Shown: piece after piece, positions 48,528 to 57,135 of the stretch
Numbering within the stretch: the stretch's first letter is position 1
Layout: the number at the start of each line of letters is the position of its first letter
The notes under the pieces: generated by a model
The model's database searches: none
What the model was told of the DNA's origin: nothing
Seen by the model: the letters and a program-made list of their open reading frames with translations, nothing else
Made by a program: the position numbers and the translations under genes
NCBI GenBank assembly: GCA_028285345.1
Contig: JANQPT010000036.1
Coordinates: 62,001 to 126,000, forward strand
Length of the DNA: 64,000 nucleotides
Direction of reading: 5' to 3'
Source: Planctomycetales bacterium
GTDB lineage: Bacteria > Planctomycetota > Planctomycetia > Planctomycetales > Planctomycetaceae

Positions 48528-50993
48528 TCAGTGGATAAACAAGAATTCCTTACTTGAAAGCGTCGCCCATACAAAATCGGCGATCAGCGCCTCCCGCGCG
48601 GCGACTTCGTCTTTGGCCTCCTCCTTGGTCTCGGCAAACGCCGCCAGCAGCGCCGATTTCTCCGCCTCGGTCGGAAATCGCGTCAGCGCCGACAAGTACA
48701 CCCGTTCAATGACCTCCGCGTCCGACAGCTTGTCTTGCGTCATTCGTTTGACGACGCACTCCTTGGCCTTCAATTTGTCGTTGAGCGTTTTCCCATTGGT
48801 GATGTGCAATGTTTGCGTCACGTTCGGGTCTTCGCTCCGCTCACACTCGCAGACAAACTCCCGCGACGGGCGTCCGAATGCGTTCAAAAAGTACGACGCG
48901 ATATTGCTGTCGGGCAGTTGCAACGCTCGCCAACCCTTGGGATATCCCGAAAAATCGGTCGGAACTCCGGTCACCTGTGCGAACGCGTCCAGCATGACCT
49001 CCGCCGGCATCCGCTTGAGCAGGAAGTGCGAATAGAAGCGGTCGTCGCTTTCGTTCCCGGCGACCGGCTCGGCCGACCGCTGATAGGCGGCCGAGTTTGC
49101 GATCGTGCGAATCAAGTGCTTGAGATCGTAATTGTGTTTCCGCAAGTCCTCGGCAAGAGCGGAGAGGAGTTCTTCGTTCGACGCAGGATTCGTCGCCCGC
49201 AAGTCGTCGACCGGTTCGACCAACCCGCGGCCCATGTAGTTGGCCCAGACTCGATTGACGATCGCCCGCGCGAAATAGGGATTCTCCGGCGCGGTCAGCC
49301 AGTCGGCCAAGTGCTGCCGGCGGTCGCGCGGATCGTTGAGATCGAGCGGCTTGCCGTCGAGCGGCTGCGGCACCGGAATGGCCGACCGTTTGGGATGCGG
49401 CACGTTTCCTTCCGCCACCGGGAACACGACGATATCTCCGCCGGAGTTGCCGTCCTTTTGCCGCACCCGGCCGAAGAGGTTGGCCATGCCGTAGTAGTCG
49501 TCCTGCGTCCAGCGCTCCATCGGATGATCGTGGCAGCGGGCGCAGGTGATTGACATTCCCAAAAATGTGAGCGACGTCGATTCGGTGAGTTGTTGCGGAT
49601 CTTTGTGCAGGACAAAGAAGTTCGCCGCCCCATTGTCCAGCGTGCTGCCGCGAGCGGTCACCACCTCGCGGGCCAGTTGGTCCCACGGTTTGTTCTCCTC
49701 GACGCTGCGGCGCACCCAGCTGTAGAACGACCAAACTGCCGGCGCTTGCAGTTTCTTGCTGCTGATCAACAGCAAGTCCGACCATTTGTAACTCCAGTAG
49801 TCGACATATTCGGTCCGCTGCAGCAGGCGTTCGATCAGTTGCGACCGTTTGTCGGGCGATTGATCCGCCAGAAATTCACGGACCTCGTCGCTGTTGGGCA
49901 GAATTCCCATCGTGTCGAGATAAAGCCGCCGCATGAATTCCGCATCACCGGCTTGCGGCGAGGGGGGCAGGCGAAGTGTCTTGAGCTTGGCCAGAATGAT
50001 GTCGTCGACGAAATTGACCTGCGACGTCTGTGCGAACAGTTGGCCGTCGATCTGGTTGTCATATGGCACGCTGACGGTCGCGACGGAGACTTTGCTGCCG
50101 AACCAGACCGTGATCGCCGATTCGCCGGCGCCAACGACAGTGACCCCGCCGAATTTGTCGACTGTGGCGACGCCCATTTCGGTGGTATCGTACATGGCCC
50201 AACGGGTGACGTCGCGGACGGTGCCGTCGCTGTAGACAGCGCGGACCAGGATCTGTTGGCGATCGCCCGGTTTCAGCGTCACCTGATTCGGCAAGACCTC
50301 TAGACCGGTCACTTGTGCGTCGCTGTTGCTGGGACCGCGAGCCCCTTCGGCGATCCACTCTGAGAGGATGCGATACTCCATGCTCTCGGTGCCGAACCGT
50401 TTGCCCCCGCCATGCGGTACGGCGCCGGTTCCCTTGAGCAGGATCAGACTGCGCGCCGGGTCGCTGGGGATCACGCGTCTCCCGCGCGATTGCCGTGTGA
50501 GCGTGTTGTAATCGGCCAGATGATCGTAGCCCCTGAGTGCAAGTTTAAAACCCTTTTTGCCCGATTGGGCTCCGTGGCACGCGCCCATATTGCAGCCCGA
50601 TTTGGTCAGCACGGCTTGCACATCGTTGGAGAAGCTCCAAGGTTGTGCAGCGCCGCTATTCTCGACGGTAACGGCGGCCTCAATGGTTTTGCCGTCCAGT
50701 TCGGCACGGATCATGGTCGTCCCGTCGCCGGCGGGTCGGACGGTGCCGCGCACATCGACGGTGGCGATCTTCGGATCTGCGGACGAAAACTTGGCCTTGG
50801 CGGTCAAATCGCCGAATGCGCGGCCGCCGCGGAGGTCTTCGACAATCAATTGCTGAAATGCGTGCGGTCCACTCAAAGTCGAGTTCGTCGGCAAGATCGC
50901 CGGCCCATCAGCGGCGAACGATCTCCCCGCAACAAGCGAGACAATCGCGAAACAAAACATCAGCCGGAAACCAGCGGTGCGTAAACTCTGCAT
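48528..50993 (-). CDS. DUF1549/DUF1553 protein with Ig-like domains and cytochrome motifs
   Basis: 821 residues from the Met at 50993 (MQSLRTAGFRLMFCFAIVSL, signal peptide); the frame continues upstream into a REPIN-like element, so that start is rejected. Order: bacterial Ig-like (BIG2) domain (TVDVRGTVRPAGDGTTMIRA), a motif CNMGACHGAQSGKKGF that is CX4CH rather than CXXCH, a second BIG2 domain, DUF1549 (FMRRLYLDTMGILPNSDEVR), a normal heme site CARCHDHPMERW, and DUF1553 (FARAIVNRVWANYMGRGLVE; LLSALAEDLRKHNYDLKHLI). This pairing with DUF1501 proteins is widespread in planctomycetes; the substrate is not known, but sulfated or complex glycan breakdown has been suggested from context. Confidence 0.92.
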   Translation of the reverse strand: MQSLRTAGFRLMFCFAIVSLVAGRSFAADGPAILPTNSTLSGPHAFQQLIVEDLRGGRAFGDLTAKAKFSSADPKIATVDVRGTVRPAGDGTTMIRAELDGKTIEAAVTVENSGAAQPWSFSNDVQAVLTKSGCNMGACHGAQSGKKGFKLALRGYDHLADYNTLTRQSRGRRVIPSDPARSLILLKGTGAVPHGGGKRFGTESMEYRILSEWIAEGARGPSNSDAQVTGLEVLPNQVTLKPGDRQQILVRAVYSDGTVRDVTRWAMYDTTEMGVATVDKFGGVTVVGAGESAITVWFGSKVSVATVSVPYDNQIDGQLFAQTSQVNFVDDIILAKLKTLRLPPSPQAGDAEFMRRLYLDTMGILPNSDEVREFLADQSPDKRSQLIERLLQRTEYVDYWSYKWSDLLLISSKKLQAPAVWSFYSWVRRSVEENKPWDQLAREVVTARGSTLDNGAANFFVLHKDPQQLTESTSLTFLGMSITCARCHDHPMERWTQDDYYGMANLFGRVRQKDGNSGGDIVVFPVAEGNVPHPKRSAIPVPQPLDGKPLDLNDPRDRRQHLADWLTAPENPYFARAIVNRVWANYMGRGLVEPVDDLRATNPASNEELLSALAEDLRKHNYDLKHLIRTIANSAAYQRSAEPVAGNESDDRFYSHFLLKRMPAEVMLDAFAQVTGVPTDFSGYPKGWRALQLPDSNIASYFLNAFGRPSREFVCECERSEDPNVTQTLHITNGKTLNDKLKAKECVVKRMTQDKLSDAEVIERVYLSALTRFPTEAEKSALLAAFAETKEEAKDEVAAREALIADFVWATLSSKEFLFIH

Positions 50994-51012
50994 GGGAAAT
51001 GACCGCAAAAAG

Positions 51013-51119
51013 GTAGGTCCGGTTTGTGCCGGACGATTGTGGGTTCTCTTCATCTTCTGAAATCGCAGGGAGGTCTTATGCGGTCGCCGGCAAGAAGCGG
51101 CCGGTGGAACCGGCCCTAC
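51013..51119. repeat. REPIN-like element, copy B (GTAG heads)
   Basis: Reverse-oriented relative of 26082-26189: GTAG + GTCCGG-TTTGTG-CCGGAC at 51013-51034, spacer, then GGCCGGT-GGA-ACCGGCC + CTAC at 51099-51119. Length 107 bp against 108 bp in copy A. It sits between two genes of one operon, just upstream of the DUF1549/1553 start. Confidence 0.75.
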
Positions 51120-51145
51120 TTATTGCGGGCGCGTCGTGACCATTC

Positions 51146-52522
51146 CTAAGCCAACAATTCGCGAACGGCGCGAATTCCCGAATCGACGACCGGCACCGGG
51201 CGTCCCTGCGGACCGGGAAGCAAGTGTTCCAAGTCGATGCCCAAGGCCTGATAAATCGTCGCCGCGACTTCCGCCGGGGTGACCGGACGGTCAGCGGGAT
51301 AACCGCCAGTCTCATCGCTCGCGCCGATGACGCGGCCGCCTTGGATGCCGCCTCCCGCGAAGAACACGGTCCAACATTGCGGCCAGTGGTCGCGTCCGCC
51401 GGCGGGATTGACCTTCGGCGTCCGGCCGAACTCCGCCAGCGACGAAACGATCGTATTTTGCAACATGCCGCGTTCGGAAAGGTCTTCAATCAACGCCGCA
51501 TAACCTTGATCGAACGAGGGAGCAACGATCTTTTTCATGCCCTCGATTGACGTAAACGGCTTGGATCCGTGAATGTCCCAGGTGATTTCGTTGAACACGG
51601 TCAAGAAGGTATTGACGGTGACGAACCGCACTCCCCGTTCCACCAACCGCCGCGCCAGAAGGCAACTTTGGCCGAAACGGTTTCGACCGTAGCGGTCCCG
51701 CATGGCGTCGGATTCCTGCTTCAAGTCAAACGCTTCCCGCGCTTGTTCGGAAGTCATCAGGCGGTATGCTTGTTCAAAGTTTTTGTCGAGAAGTTTGGCC
51801 TGCGGCGCGGCTTCGAATTTGGCCACATTCTGGTCAACGAGTGAACGGAGTTTCTGGCGCCGATTGGTCCGCACGGCCGGCAGATCGGTGGGGGGCAACA
51901 AGTCGGGGACTTTGAAGTCTTTGACCGACGGGTCGGCGTTGAGCACGAACGGATCGTGCTGCTTACCCAAAAAGCCCGCTTCCTGCCCGTGCGGCAGATT
52001 GCCGCCGGTGCGGCCCATTTTCTCCGGGATGACGACGTGCGGCGGGAGATCGCCACGGCGGCCTTTCAGGAATCCGAGCGTGCAGCCGACGTGCGGTGTT
52101 TCGAGTCCGCCGCGGAAGAGGCGGCCGGTCTGCATCATTTGATGGCCGGTGTCGTGGACTGCGGCGGCGGTGTGGTAGACGCTCCGCACGAACGAGACCT
52201 TGTCCGCGATTCGCGCCATCTTGGGAAACATCTCGGAGACGAAGATCCCCTCCGCGGCGGTTTGAATCGGCTGAAACGGGCCGCGGATTTCCGCCGGAGC
52301 CTCGGGTTTCATGTCCCATGTATCCAACTGGCTGGGGGCACCTAAGTTGAACAGCATGATGCCGTTGATGTCTTTGTCGGCGGCGACGGCTCCCTGCGCC
52401 TGCAGCGCCGACATTTCCGCCATGCCCAATCCGACGGCTCCGAGCGAACCGACTTGCAGGAAATCGCGCCGCGAGAGGCCGTCACAGGTCTGCACACGGC
52501 CGGGTCCTTCAATGTTCATCAT
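51146..52522 (-). CDS. DUF1501 protein with Tat signal
   Basis: 458 residues; sulfatase-fold-related family found in great numbers in planctomycetes. Twin-arginine signal LSRRDFLQVGSLGAVGLGMA at about 17-36 shows export in the folded state, suggesting a cofactor or metal. Family landmarks: LFNLGAPSQLDTWDMKPEAP, VRSVYHTAAAVHDTGHQMMQ, LLARRLVERGVRFVTVN, WDIHGSKPF, ALIEDLSERGMLQNTIV, LAEFGRTPKVNPAGGRDHWP. First gene of the operon with DUF1549/1553, the cytochrome/WD40 giant and acylphosphatase. Met 2 (52519) is an equally good start. Confidence 0.93.
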   Translation of the reverse strand: MMNIEGPGRVQTCDGLSRRDFLQVGSLGAVGLGMAEMSALQAQGAVAADKDINGIMLFNLGAPSQLDTWDMKPEAPAEIRGPFQPIQTAAEGIFVSEMFPKMARIADKVSFVRSVYHTAAAVHDTGHQMMQTGRLFRGGLETPHVGCTLGFLKGRRGDLPPHVVIPEKMGRTGGNLPHGQEAGFLGKQHDPFVLNADPSVKDFKVPDLLPPTDLPAVRTNRRQKLRSLVDQNVAKFEAAPQAKLLDKNFEQAYRLMTSEQAREAFDLKQESDAMRDRYGRNRFGQSCLLARRLVERGVRFVTVNTFLTVFNEITWDIHGSKPFTSIEGMKKIVAPSFDQGYAALIEDLSERGMLQNTIVSSLAEFGRTPKVNPAGGRDHWPQCWTVFFAGGGIQGGRVIGASDETGGYPADRPVTPAEVAATIYQALGIDLEHLLPGPQGRPVPVVDSGIRAVRELLA

Positions 52523-52783
52523 GGCATTTTCTCCCCGTCAAATGCTGGATTCATTTCCAGTGAGCGCGGCTCAAGCGAGCATTATTTCGACAACATTGTC
52601 GCGGAAGCGGATGTCCGCTGATTCTGCCAGCCACAACATTTATGATACCCGGGGGGTGATTCGGTAGGCAACGTCTCGGTCCGGCAAATGCCGGTCAGCG
52701 CAGCAAAAAAGCTGGGCGATCCGGGAGCGCGGTTCTGGATCGTCCGTGACGTGGTCGTTAAGACTCGCCGAAATCAGCGGCCG

Positions 52784-52999
52784 CTAAGAAGCGGCGGCGA
52801 TTCCATCCGGCTGCGTTTCCGATGCCGGATAGGATTCCGACGGTTTGGCCTCCAGGCAGAGCTCTTCTCGAACGATGTTTAAGTCGTTGGGAGCGTCGAA
52901 TCCCAGCCGGACTGCGTTCGGTCCCACTCTGATGACGGTGAGCGTAACATCCTTGCCGATCAGAATGCGCTCCCCTGTCTTGCGCGACAAGACAAGCAT
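52784..52999 (-). CDS. csrA: Carbon storage regulator CsrA
   Basis: RNA-binding dimer that blocks or protects leaders containing GGA loops. 71 residues from the Met at 52999: MLVLSRKTGERILIGKDVTL, then VIRVGPNAVRLGFDAPNDLN and IVREEL, the standard beta-strand core with the REE motif. An AAGGGGA ribosome site precedes it. The upstream part of the open frame (to 53110) is not family-like. The C-terminal tail (EAKPSESYPASETQPDG) is longer than in E. coli. Upstream gap 53000-53340 shows only short palindromes. Confidence 0.95.
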   Translation of the reverse strand: MLVLSRKTGERILIGKDVTLTVIRVGPNAVRLGFDAPNDLNIVREELCLEAKPSESYPASETQPDGIAAAS

Positions 53000-53340
53000 G
53001 GTCACTGTCCCCTTCCTTAACAGCTTCCTGTCGAGTCCACCGGGATTTTTGACGTCTGCTTTCCGCTGTTGCACCAGTTGAAAAGCAGTGTGACCCGTTG
53101 GACGACCCAATCCATTGTTGCCGGCCCTCCGTGGTGGAACAGCCGACCCTGGCCCGTATCATGACGGCGAGGGAGCGCGAACTCAACCCCAAACCCCCGC
53201 CGGACGCATCGGGCGGACTGAAAATTCTCGCCCGGCCTCCAGCCGGCCTCTCGCCAAATAGCGGCGCGCTGTTACAATAGGTTTAGCGTTTTTTGGATCG
53301 GTTCGCGCGGATTACAATGGAGATCAGGAGGCCCATTACG

Positions 53341-53949
53341 GTGATCAAGACTTGTCAAATTGCCATTCTCGCGCTCGCGATAGTGCCGCTCGCATGCACC
53401 CCCCGAGAGGAAAACCCCGACCAAAACGCGAAAGATCGCAGCGATCTGTCGGAGGAGACGTTCACCAAGGACGACGTCGATTTGACGATCGCCAGTTGGC
53501 AGCAAGTGCAAGAGGCGGTTGCCGCACACCGCGGCAAGATCGTTGTGCTGGACGTTTGGTCGACGAACTGTCTTCCGTGCATGGAAGAATTTCCCAACCT
53601 GGTCAAATTGCACGATCAGCACAAAGGCGGCGACATCGTCTGCATGGCGATGTCGGTCGACTATGTCGGCCGCAAAGATAGGCCGCCCGAATTCTATCGC
53701 GACAAGGTGCTCGATTTTCTGGTGAAGCAAAAGGCGGACTTTCAAAACTACTTGCTGAATCAGGATCCCGATGTTTGGTACGGTGCGGTCGAACTCAACT
53801 CGATCCCGGCCGTGTTTGTCTACGGCCGCGACAGCCAGTTGGTCCAGCGATTTGACAATGACAGCATGGGCGTCAGCGACGAGGGATTCACGTATAAGAA
53901 TGTCAACGAGTTGCTCGACAAGTTGCTCAAGGAACCCCAACCGGAATAG
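53341..53949 (+). CDS. TlpA-like thioredoxin lipoprotein
   Basis: 202 residues. The GTG at 53341 is preceded by AGGAGG 9 bp upstream, so I take it over the two earlier Met codons. Lipoprotein signal (CQIAILALAIVPLACTPREE, lipobox PLAC). Thioredoxin fold with the redox pair in VWSTNCLPCMEEFPNL (CLPC) and the cis-Pro region NSIPAVFVY. It should act outside the cytoplasm on disulfides, for example in cytochrome maturation, but no cytochrome-assembly gene is adjacent. Separated from gspF by a long hairpin. Confidence 0.88.
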   Translation: MIKTCQIAILALAIVPLACTPREENPDQNAKDRSDLSEETFTKDDVDLTIASWQQVQEAVAAHRGKIVVLDVWSTNCLPCMEEFPNLVKLHDQHKGGDIVCMAMSVDYVGRKDRPPEFYRDKVLDFLVKQKADFQNYLLNQDPDVWYGAVELNSIPAVFVYGRDSQLVQRFDNDSMGVSDEGFTYKNVNELLDKLLKEPQPE

Positions 53950-53966
53950 ACCAGCCGTTCCATAAG

Positions 53967-54008
53967 GGCACCCTTCCCTCTACCCCCGGCATCGCCGGGA
54001 GGGGTGCC
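53967..54008. repeat. Long GC-rich hairpin between the TlpA-like and GspF-like genes
   Basis: GGCACCCTTCCC (53967-53978) pairs with GGGAGGGGTGCC (53997-54008), 11 of 12, with an inner CCCGGC-ATC-GCCGGG (53985-53999). No T-run, so it may be a REP-type element or a Rho-helped stop. It lies about 18 bp before the start codon of the next gene. Confidence 0.55.
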
Positions 54009-54026
54009 GTCGAAAGGACCAACATC

Positions 54027-55079
54027 GTGCTCGGTTCGCGAATCTCGCAGAAAACGCTAGCGAAAGTCAGCCGCTCGCTGAGCACGATGCTCCACTCCGG
54101 TGTCGACCTGATCCGCTCGATCAAAGTCGTCTCCAAAAAGAGCGGCGACCAAACCTGCCGCCGCCGCTTGGCGGACGTGGCACTCGCCTTGGAGCGGGGC
54201 GAAGACCTGACGCAGGCGCTCAACCAGCAGGGGGATTACTTTCCGCAACTGTACATCGACATGGTGCATGTCGCCGAAAGCACGGGCAAATTGCCCGAAG
54301 TGCTCAAGGAGATGGCGGACCACTACGAGAAGAACATTCGGTTGCGGCAGGAATTCATCGGATGGATTGTGTGGCCGTTGATTCAATTCTTTGCGGCGGT
54401 CTTCGTCGTGGCCTTGTTGATCTACTTGATGGGATTCATCTCCAGCATCAATGGCGCCGGCGGCAGCAAGGGCTTTGATCCCTTGGGTTTCGGCCTCCTC
54501 GGGGCTGAAGGCGCTGCGACGTGGTTAGCCTATGTGTTCTGCGGATTGTTTGGACTCTTTATCGTCTACATGCTGGTGACGCGTGGATTGGGTCAAACCC
54601 GCGCGCTACATCGCCTGTTTCTGAGGGTGCCGGTGTTGGGCAAAGCGCTGCAATCGTTTGCTGTGGCTCGTTTCTCATGGGGTTTCTTCGTGACTCAAGA
54701 CGCCGGCATGCCGATCGCGCCTTCACTCGAAGCCAGCCTGAAGGCAACTGGCAACGGAGCCTTCGCCGCAGCGGGTCCGCGCCTCATTGAAGATGTGATG
54801 GCGGGTGATGACCTGGGTGTCGCGCTCGATCACACAGAGCTTTTCCCCGACGAGTACATTCACATTGTGCAAGTTGCGGAAACATCCGGGACCGTACCCG
54901 AGGAATTGCACCGGCTCAGCCCGGAATTTGAAGCTGAAGCCCGACGCAGTATGCGGAAAATGGCGGTCACCGCCAGCATCATTGTCTGGATGATGGTTGC
55001 CGCCTTGATTATCTTTCTCATTTTCCGCATCGTCCTGTGGTATCTCGGCATGTTGAATGACGCACTGCAGGGCGTCTGA
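54027..55079 (+). CDS. Type II secretion / type IV pilus inner-membrane protein (GspF/PilC)
   Basis: 350 residues with GTG start. Two T2SF domains: the first around 10-125 (LSTMLHSGVDLIRSIKVVSK, ALERGEDLTQALNQQGDYFP, VAESTGKLPEVLKEMADHYE) and the second around 205-320 (FFVTQDAGMPIAPSLEASLK, VAETSGTVPEELHRLSPEFE). Membrane segments near 125-150, 170-190 and 322-345. Usual length is about 400. No gspE, gspD or pilin genes are next to it, so the rest of the system is elsewhere. Confidence 0.9.
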   Translation: MLGSRISQKTLAKVSRSLSTMLHSGVDLIRSIKVVSKKSGDQTCRRRLADVALALERGEDLTQALNQQGDYFPQLYIDMVHVAESTGKLPEVLKEMADHYEKNIRLRQEFIGWIVWPLIQFFAAVFVVALLIYLMGFISSINGAGGSKGFDPLGFGLLGAEGAATWLAYVFCGLFGLFIVYMLVTRGLGQTRALHRLFLRVPVLGKALQSFAVARFSWGFFVTQDAGMPIAPSLEASLKATGNGAFAAAGPRLIEDVMAGDDLGVALDHTELFPDEYIHIVQVAETSGTVPEELHRLSPEFEAEARRSMRKMAVTASIIVWMMVAALIIFLIFRIVLWYLGMLNDALQGV

Positions 55080-55106
55080 TTCTTGCCGACGGTCCAACGT
55101 CCATTT

Positions 55107-56228
55107 ATGGCTGGCCACTTCCAATTTCACCTCGACCACGTTGACGGAGAGTCGGCGGCCCGCGTGGGCCGTTGGAACACTCCCCACGGCACGGTCGACA
55201 CGCCGGCGTTTATGCCGGTGGGGACCTTGGCCGCCGTCAAAGGCTTGACGGTCGATCAATTGCGAGTCGCCGGCGCCCAGATGGTGTTGGCCAATACGTA
55301 CCATCTCGCGCTGCGGCCCGGGGCGGACGTTGTCGCCGAGTTGGGGGGGCTGCACGGTTTCATGCAGTGGGACGGCCCCATTCTGACCGACAGCGGCGGA
55401 TTCCAAGTTTTCAGCCTCGCCAAGCTGGCCAAGCTGGATGATGATGGTGTTGCCTTTCGGTCGCACATTGACGGCAGCCTACTCGAGCTCACTCCGCGGC
55501 GGGCGATCGAGATTCAAGAGCAGCTCGGCGCCGACTGTATTATGTGTCTCGACGAATGTCCGCCGCACGATGTCCCCAGGGAACGCATGCAGGAGGCGGT
55601 CGATCGAACCACCCGCTGGGCCCAGCAGTGCCGCGAGGCGCAATCCCGCGAAGATCAGGCCCTGTTTGGCATCCTCCAAGGGGGGATTGACGCCGGTCTC
55701 CGCGAACGCTCGGCCGCAGGGCTGCTGCCGCTCGACTTCCCCGGCTATGCGGTGGGCGGGCTGAGCGTCGGCGAATCGGTCACCGAAATGTACAGCACGC
55801 TGGATCAGACAGTGCCGCTGCTGCCGGCCGATCGCCCGCGATACTTGATGGGAGTCGGCACACCGGCGGACCTTCTCGAAGCGGTGCTGCGGGGCATTGA
55901 CTTGTTTGATTGTGTGATGCCGACCCGTAACGGCCGCAACGCGATGGCGTTTACGAGCCAGGGACCTGTCAAAATGCGCAATCTTAAGCACAGCCGCGAT
56001 CCAGGACCGCTCGATCCGGGCTGTTCGTGTCCTGTGTGCACGAACTATTCACGCGGGTACTTGCGGCATTTGTTCATTGCGGGCGAGATGCTGGGGCCAA
56101 TTCTGCTCTCGTGGCATAACATCGCGTTCTACCAGAACTTGCTCAGCGAACTCCGGCAGGCGATCCGAGAGGATCGAGCGGCGGAGTTTCGCCGGGTTCG
56201 TCTTGCCGCCTGGACGGAATGCATCTAA
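55107..56228 (+). CDS. tgt: tRNA-guanine transglycosylase
   Basis: Exchanges G34 for preQ1 in tRNAs with GUN anticodons. 373 residues from the Met at 55107 ([11 protein letters not shown]); a TTG at 55083 is possible. Seen: [37 protein letters not shown] (catalytic Asp), [28 protein letters not shown], and a zinc site [18 protein letters not shown]. Complete. tgt followed by yajC and secDF is a common bacterial order; here a ~400-bp gap (56229-56635) separates tgt from yajC and shows no gene. Confidence 0.97.
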   Translation: MAGHFQFHLDHVDGESAARVGRWNTPHGTVDTPAFMPVGTLAAVKGLTVDQLRVAGAQMVLANTYHLALRPGADVVAELGGLHGFMQWDGPILTDSGGFQVFSLAKLAKLDDDGVAFRSHIDGSLLELTPRRAIEIQEQLGADCIMCLDECPPHDVPRERMQEAVDRTTRWAQQCREAQSREDQALFGILQGGIDAGLRERSAAGLLPLDFPGYAVGGLSVGESVTEMYSTLDQTVPLLPADRPRYLMGVGTPADLLEAVLRGIDLFDCVMPTRNGRNAMAFTSQGPVKMRNLKHSRDPGPLDPGCSCPVCTNYSRGYLRHLFIAGEMLGPILLSWHNIAFYQNLLSELRQAIREDRAAEFRRVRLAAWTECI

Positions 56229-56635
56229 GATGCCCGCTGCCGCTACACAACCACCGCGACTGTCCGGATTTACGAGATTGCCGCGGCGGAGACGCTCCCA
56301 TGCGTTGCTTTTCGCGGCAAAAGACCCTAAAACCGGTCGATCCGGCCCATGGCGGCGTCGATCGACCAGGCTGAGCAACGATAGTTTGCGATTTCAGCTC
56401 ATGAACCCGCCAGTTGCCGGTGAAGCACGATGGATTCCCTCGATGTGTCGATGCCGACGGTCTGATGATTTGCGTCAATTGATTCCAATATCCGCCGCAG
56501 CACATCGTAGTGAGTTTTATGAAGTGATCTCCACGCCAAACGCCGTGTTGTTGATGCGAATTCAAGCCCTCAACAGCCGGCGGTCAGTTTTGCAGTTCCT
56601 CAGCTGAGGGTCGCTGCCAGGAACCGGTCGCCCAG
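56229..56635. other. Gap between tgt and yajC, no gene recognised
   Basis: The open frames through here have unlikely composition. No terminator or repeat stands out. It probably contains a promoter for yajC-secDF. Confidence 0.4.
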
Positions 56636-56995
56636 ATGTACTATTGGATTACCACAGCCACGTTATTTGCCGAAGCCAACGAGAATGCCCAACCAGAGAA
56701 TGGCGGCGGAGGGATTTCGCAGCTCTATCTGATTATCGCGATGGCCGTGATGGCCTATTTCATTTTGTATCTTCCCAGCAAGCGGGAGAAAGCCAAACGA
56801 CAGAGTTTGTTGGATGCGCTTAAGAAAAATGACAAAGTGGTCACAGCCGGCGGGATCGTGGGGACAATCGCCAGTATCTCGCCAGAAAACGACGAGGTGA
56901 CTGTGAAGGTCGATGACAATACGCGGATTCGCTTCCGGCGCTCGAGCATCCAGTATGTCGTCGAGCCTCCCGCGGAAGGAGAGAAACAGTCATAG
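56636..56995 (+). CDS. yajC: Preprotein translocase subunit YajC
   Basis: 119 residues with one membrane segment (LYLIIAMAVMAYFILYLPSK) and the cytoplasmic part KREKAKRQSLLDALKKNDKV then TAGGIVGTIASIS typical of YajC. It helps SecDF in protein export. N-terminal extension (MYYWITTATLFAEANENAQP) is longer than in E. coli. It lies 140 bp before secDF on the same strand. Confidence 0.94.
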   Translation: MYYWITTATLFAEANENAQPENGGGGISQLYLIIAMAVMAYFILYLPSKREKAKRQSLLDALKKNDKVVTAGGIVGTIASISPENDEVTVKVDDNTRIRFRRSSIQYVVEPPAEGEKQS

Positions 56996-57135
56996 TCGCC
57001 TGCGGTCGTTCGCTCATTTGCCGCATCGCCGGGCGAGACACGCCACGAGTCAGCGCCATCACTGATCGAGACATCGAATTGAAAATCTAAAGTCCTCAGC
57101 GAAAGCTTTCGGATCAGATTCCGGGAACACTATCC

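Noticed and set aside
50994..51053. Longer N-terminus for the DUF1549/1553 protein
   Set aside because: The extra 20 codons read through the REPIN-like element, and the Met at 50993 is followed directly by a good signal peptide.
56077..56607. 176-codon open frame overlapping the end of tgt
   Set aside because: It lies in another frame of tgt for half its length and the rest has unlikely composition.
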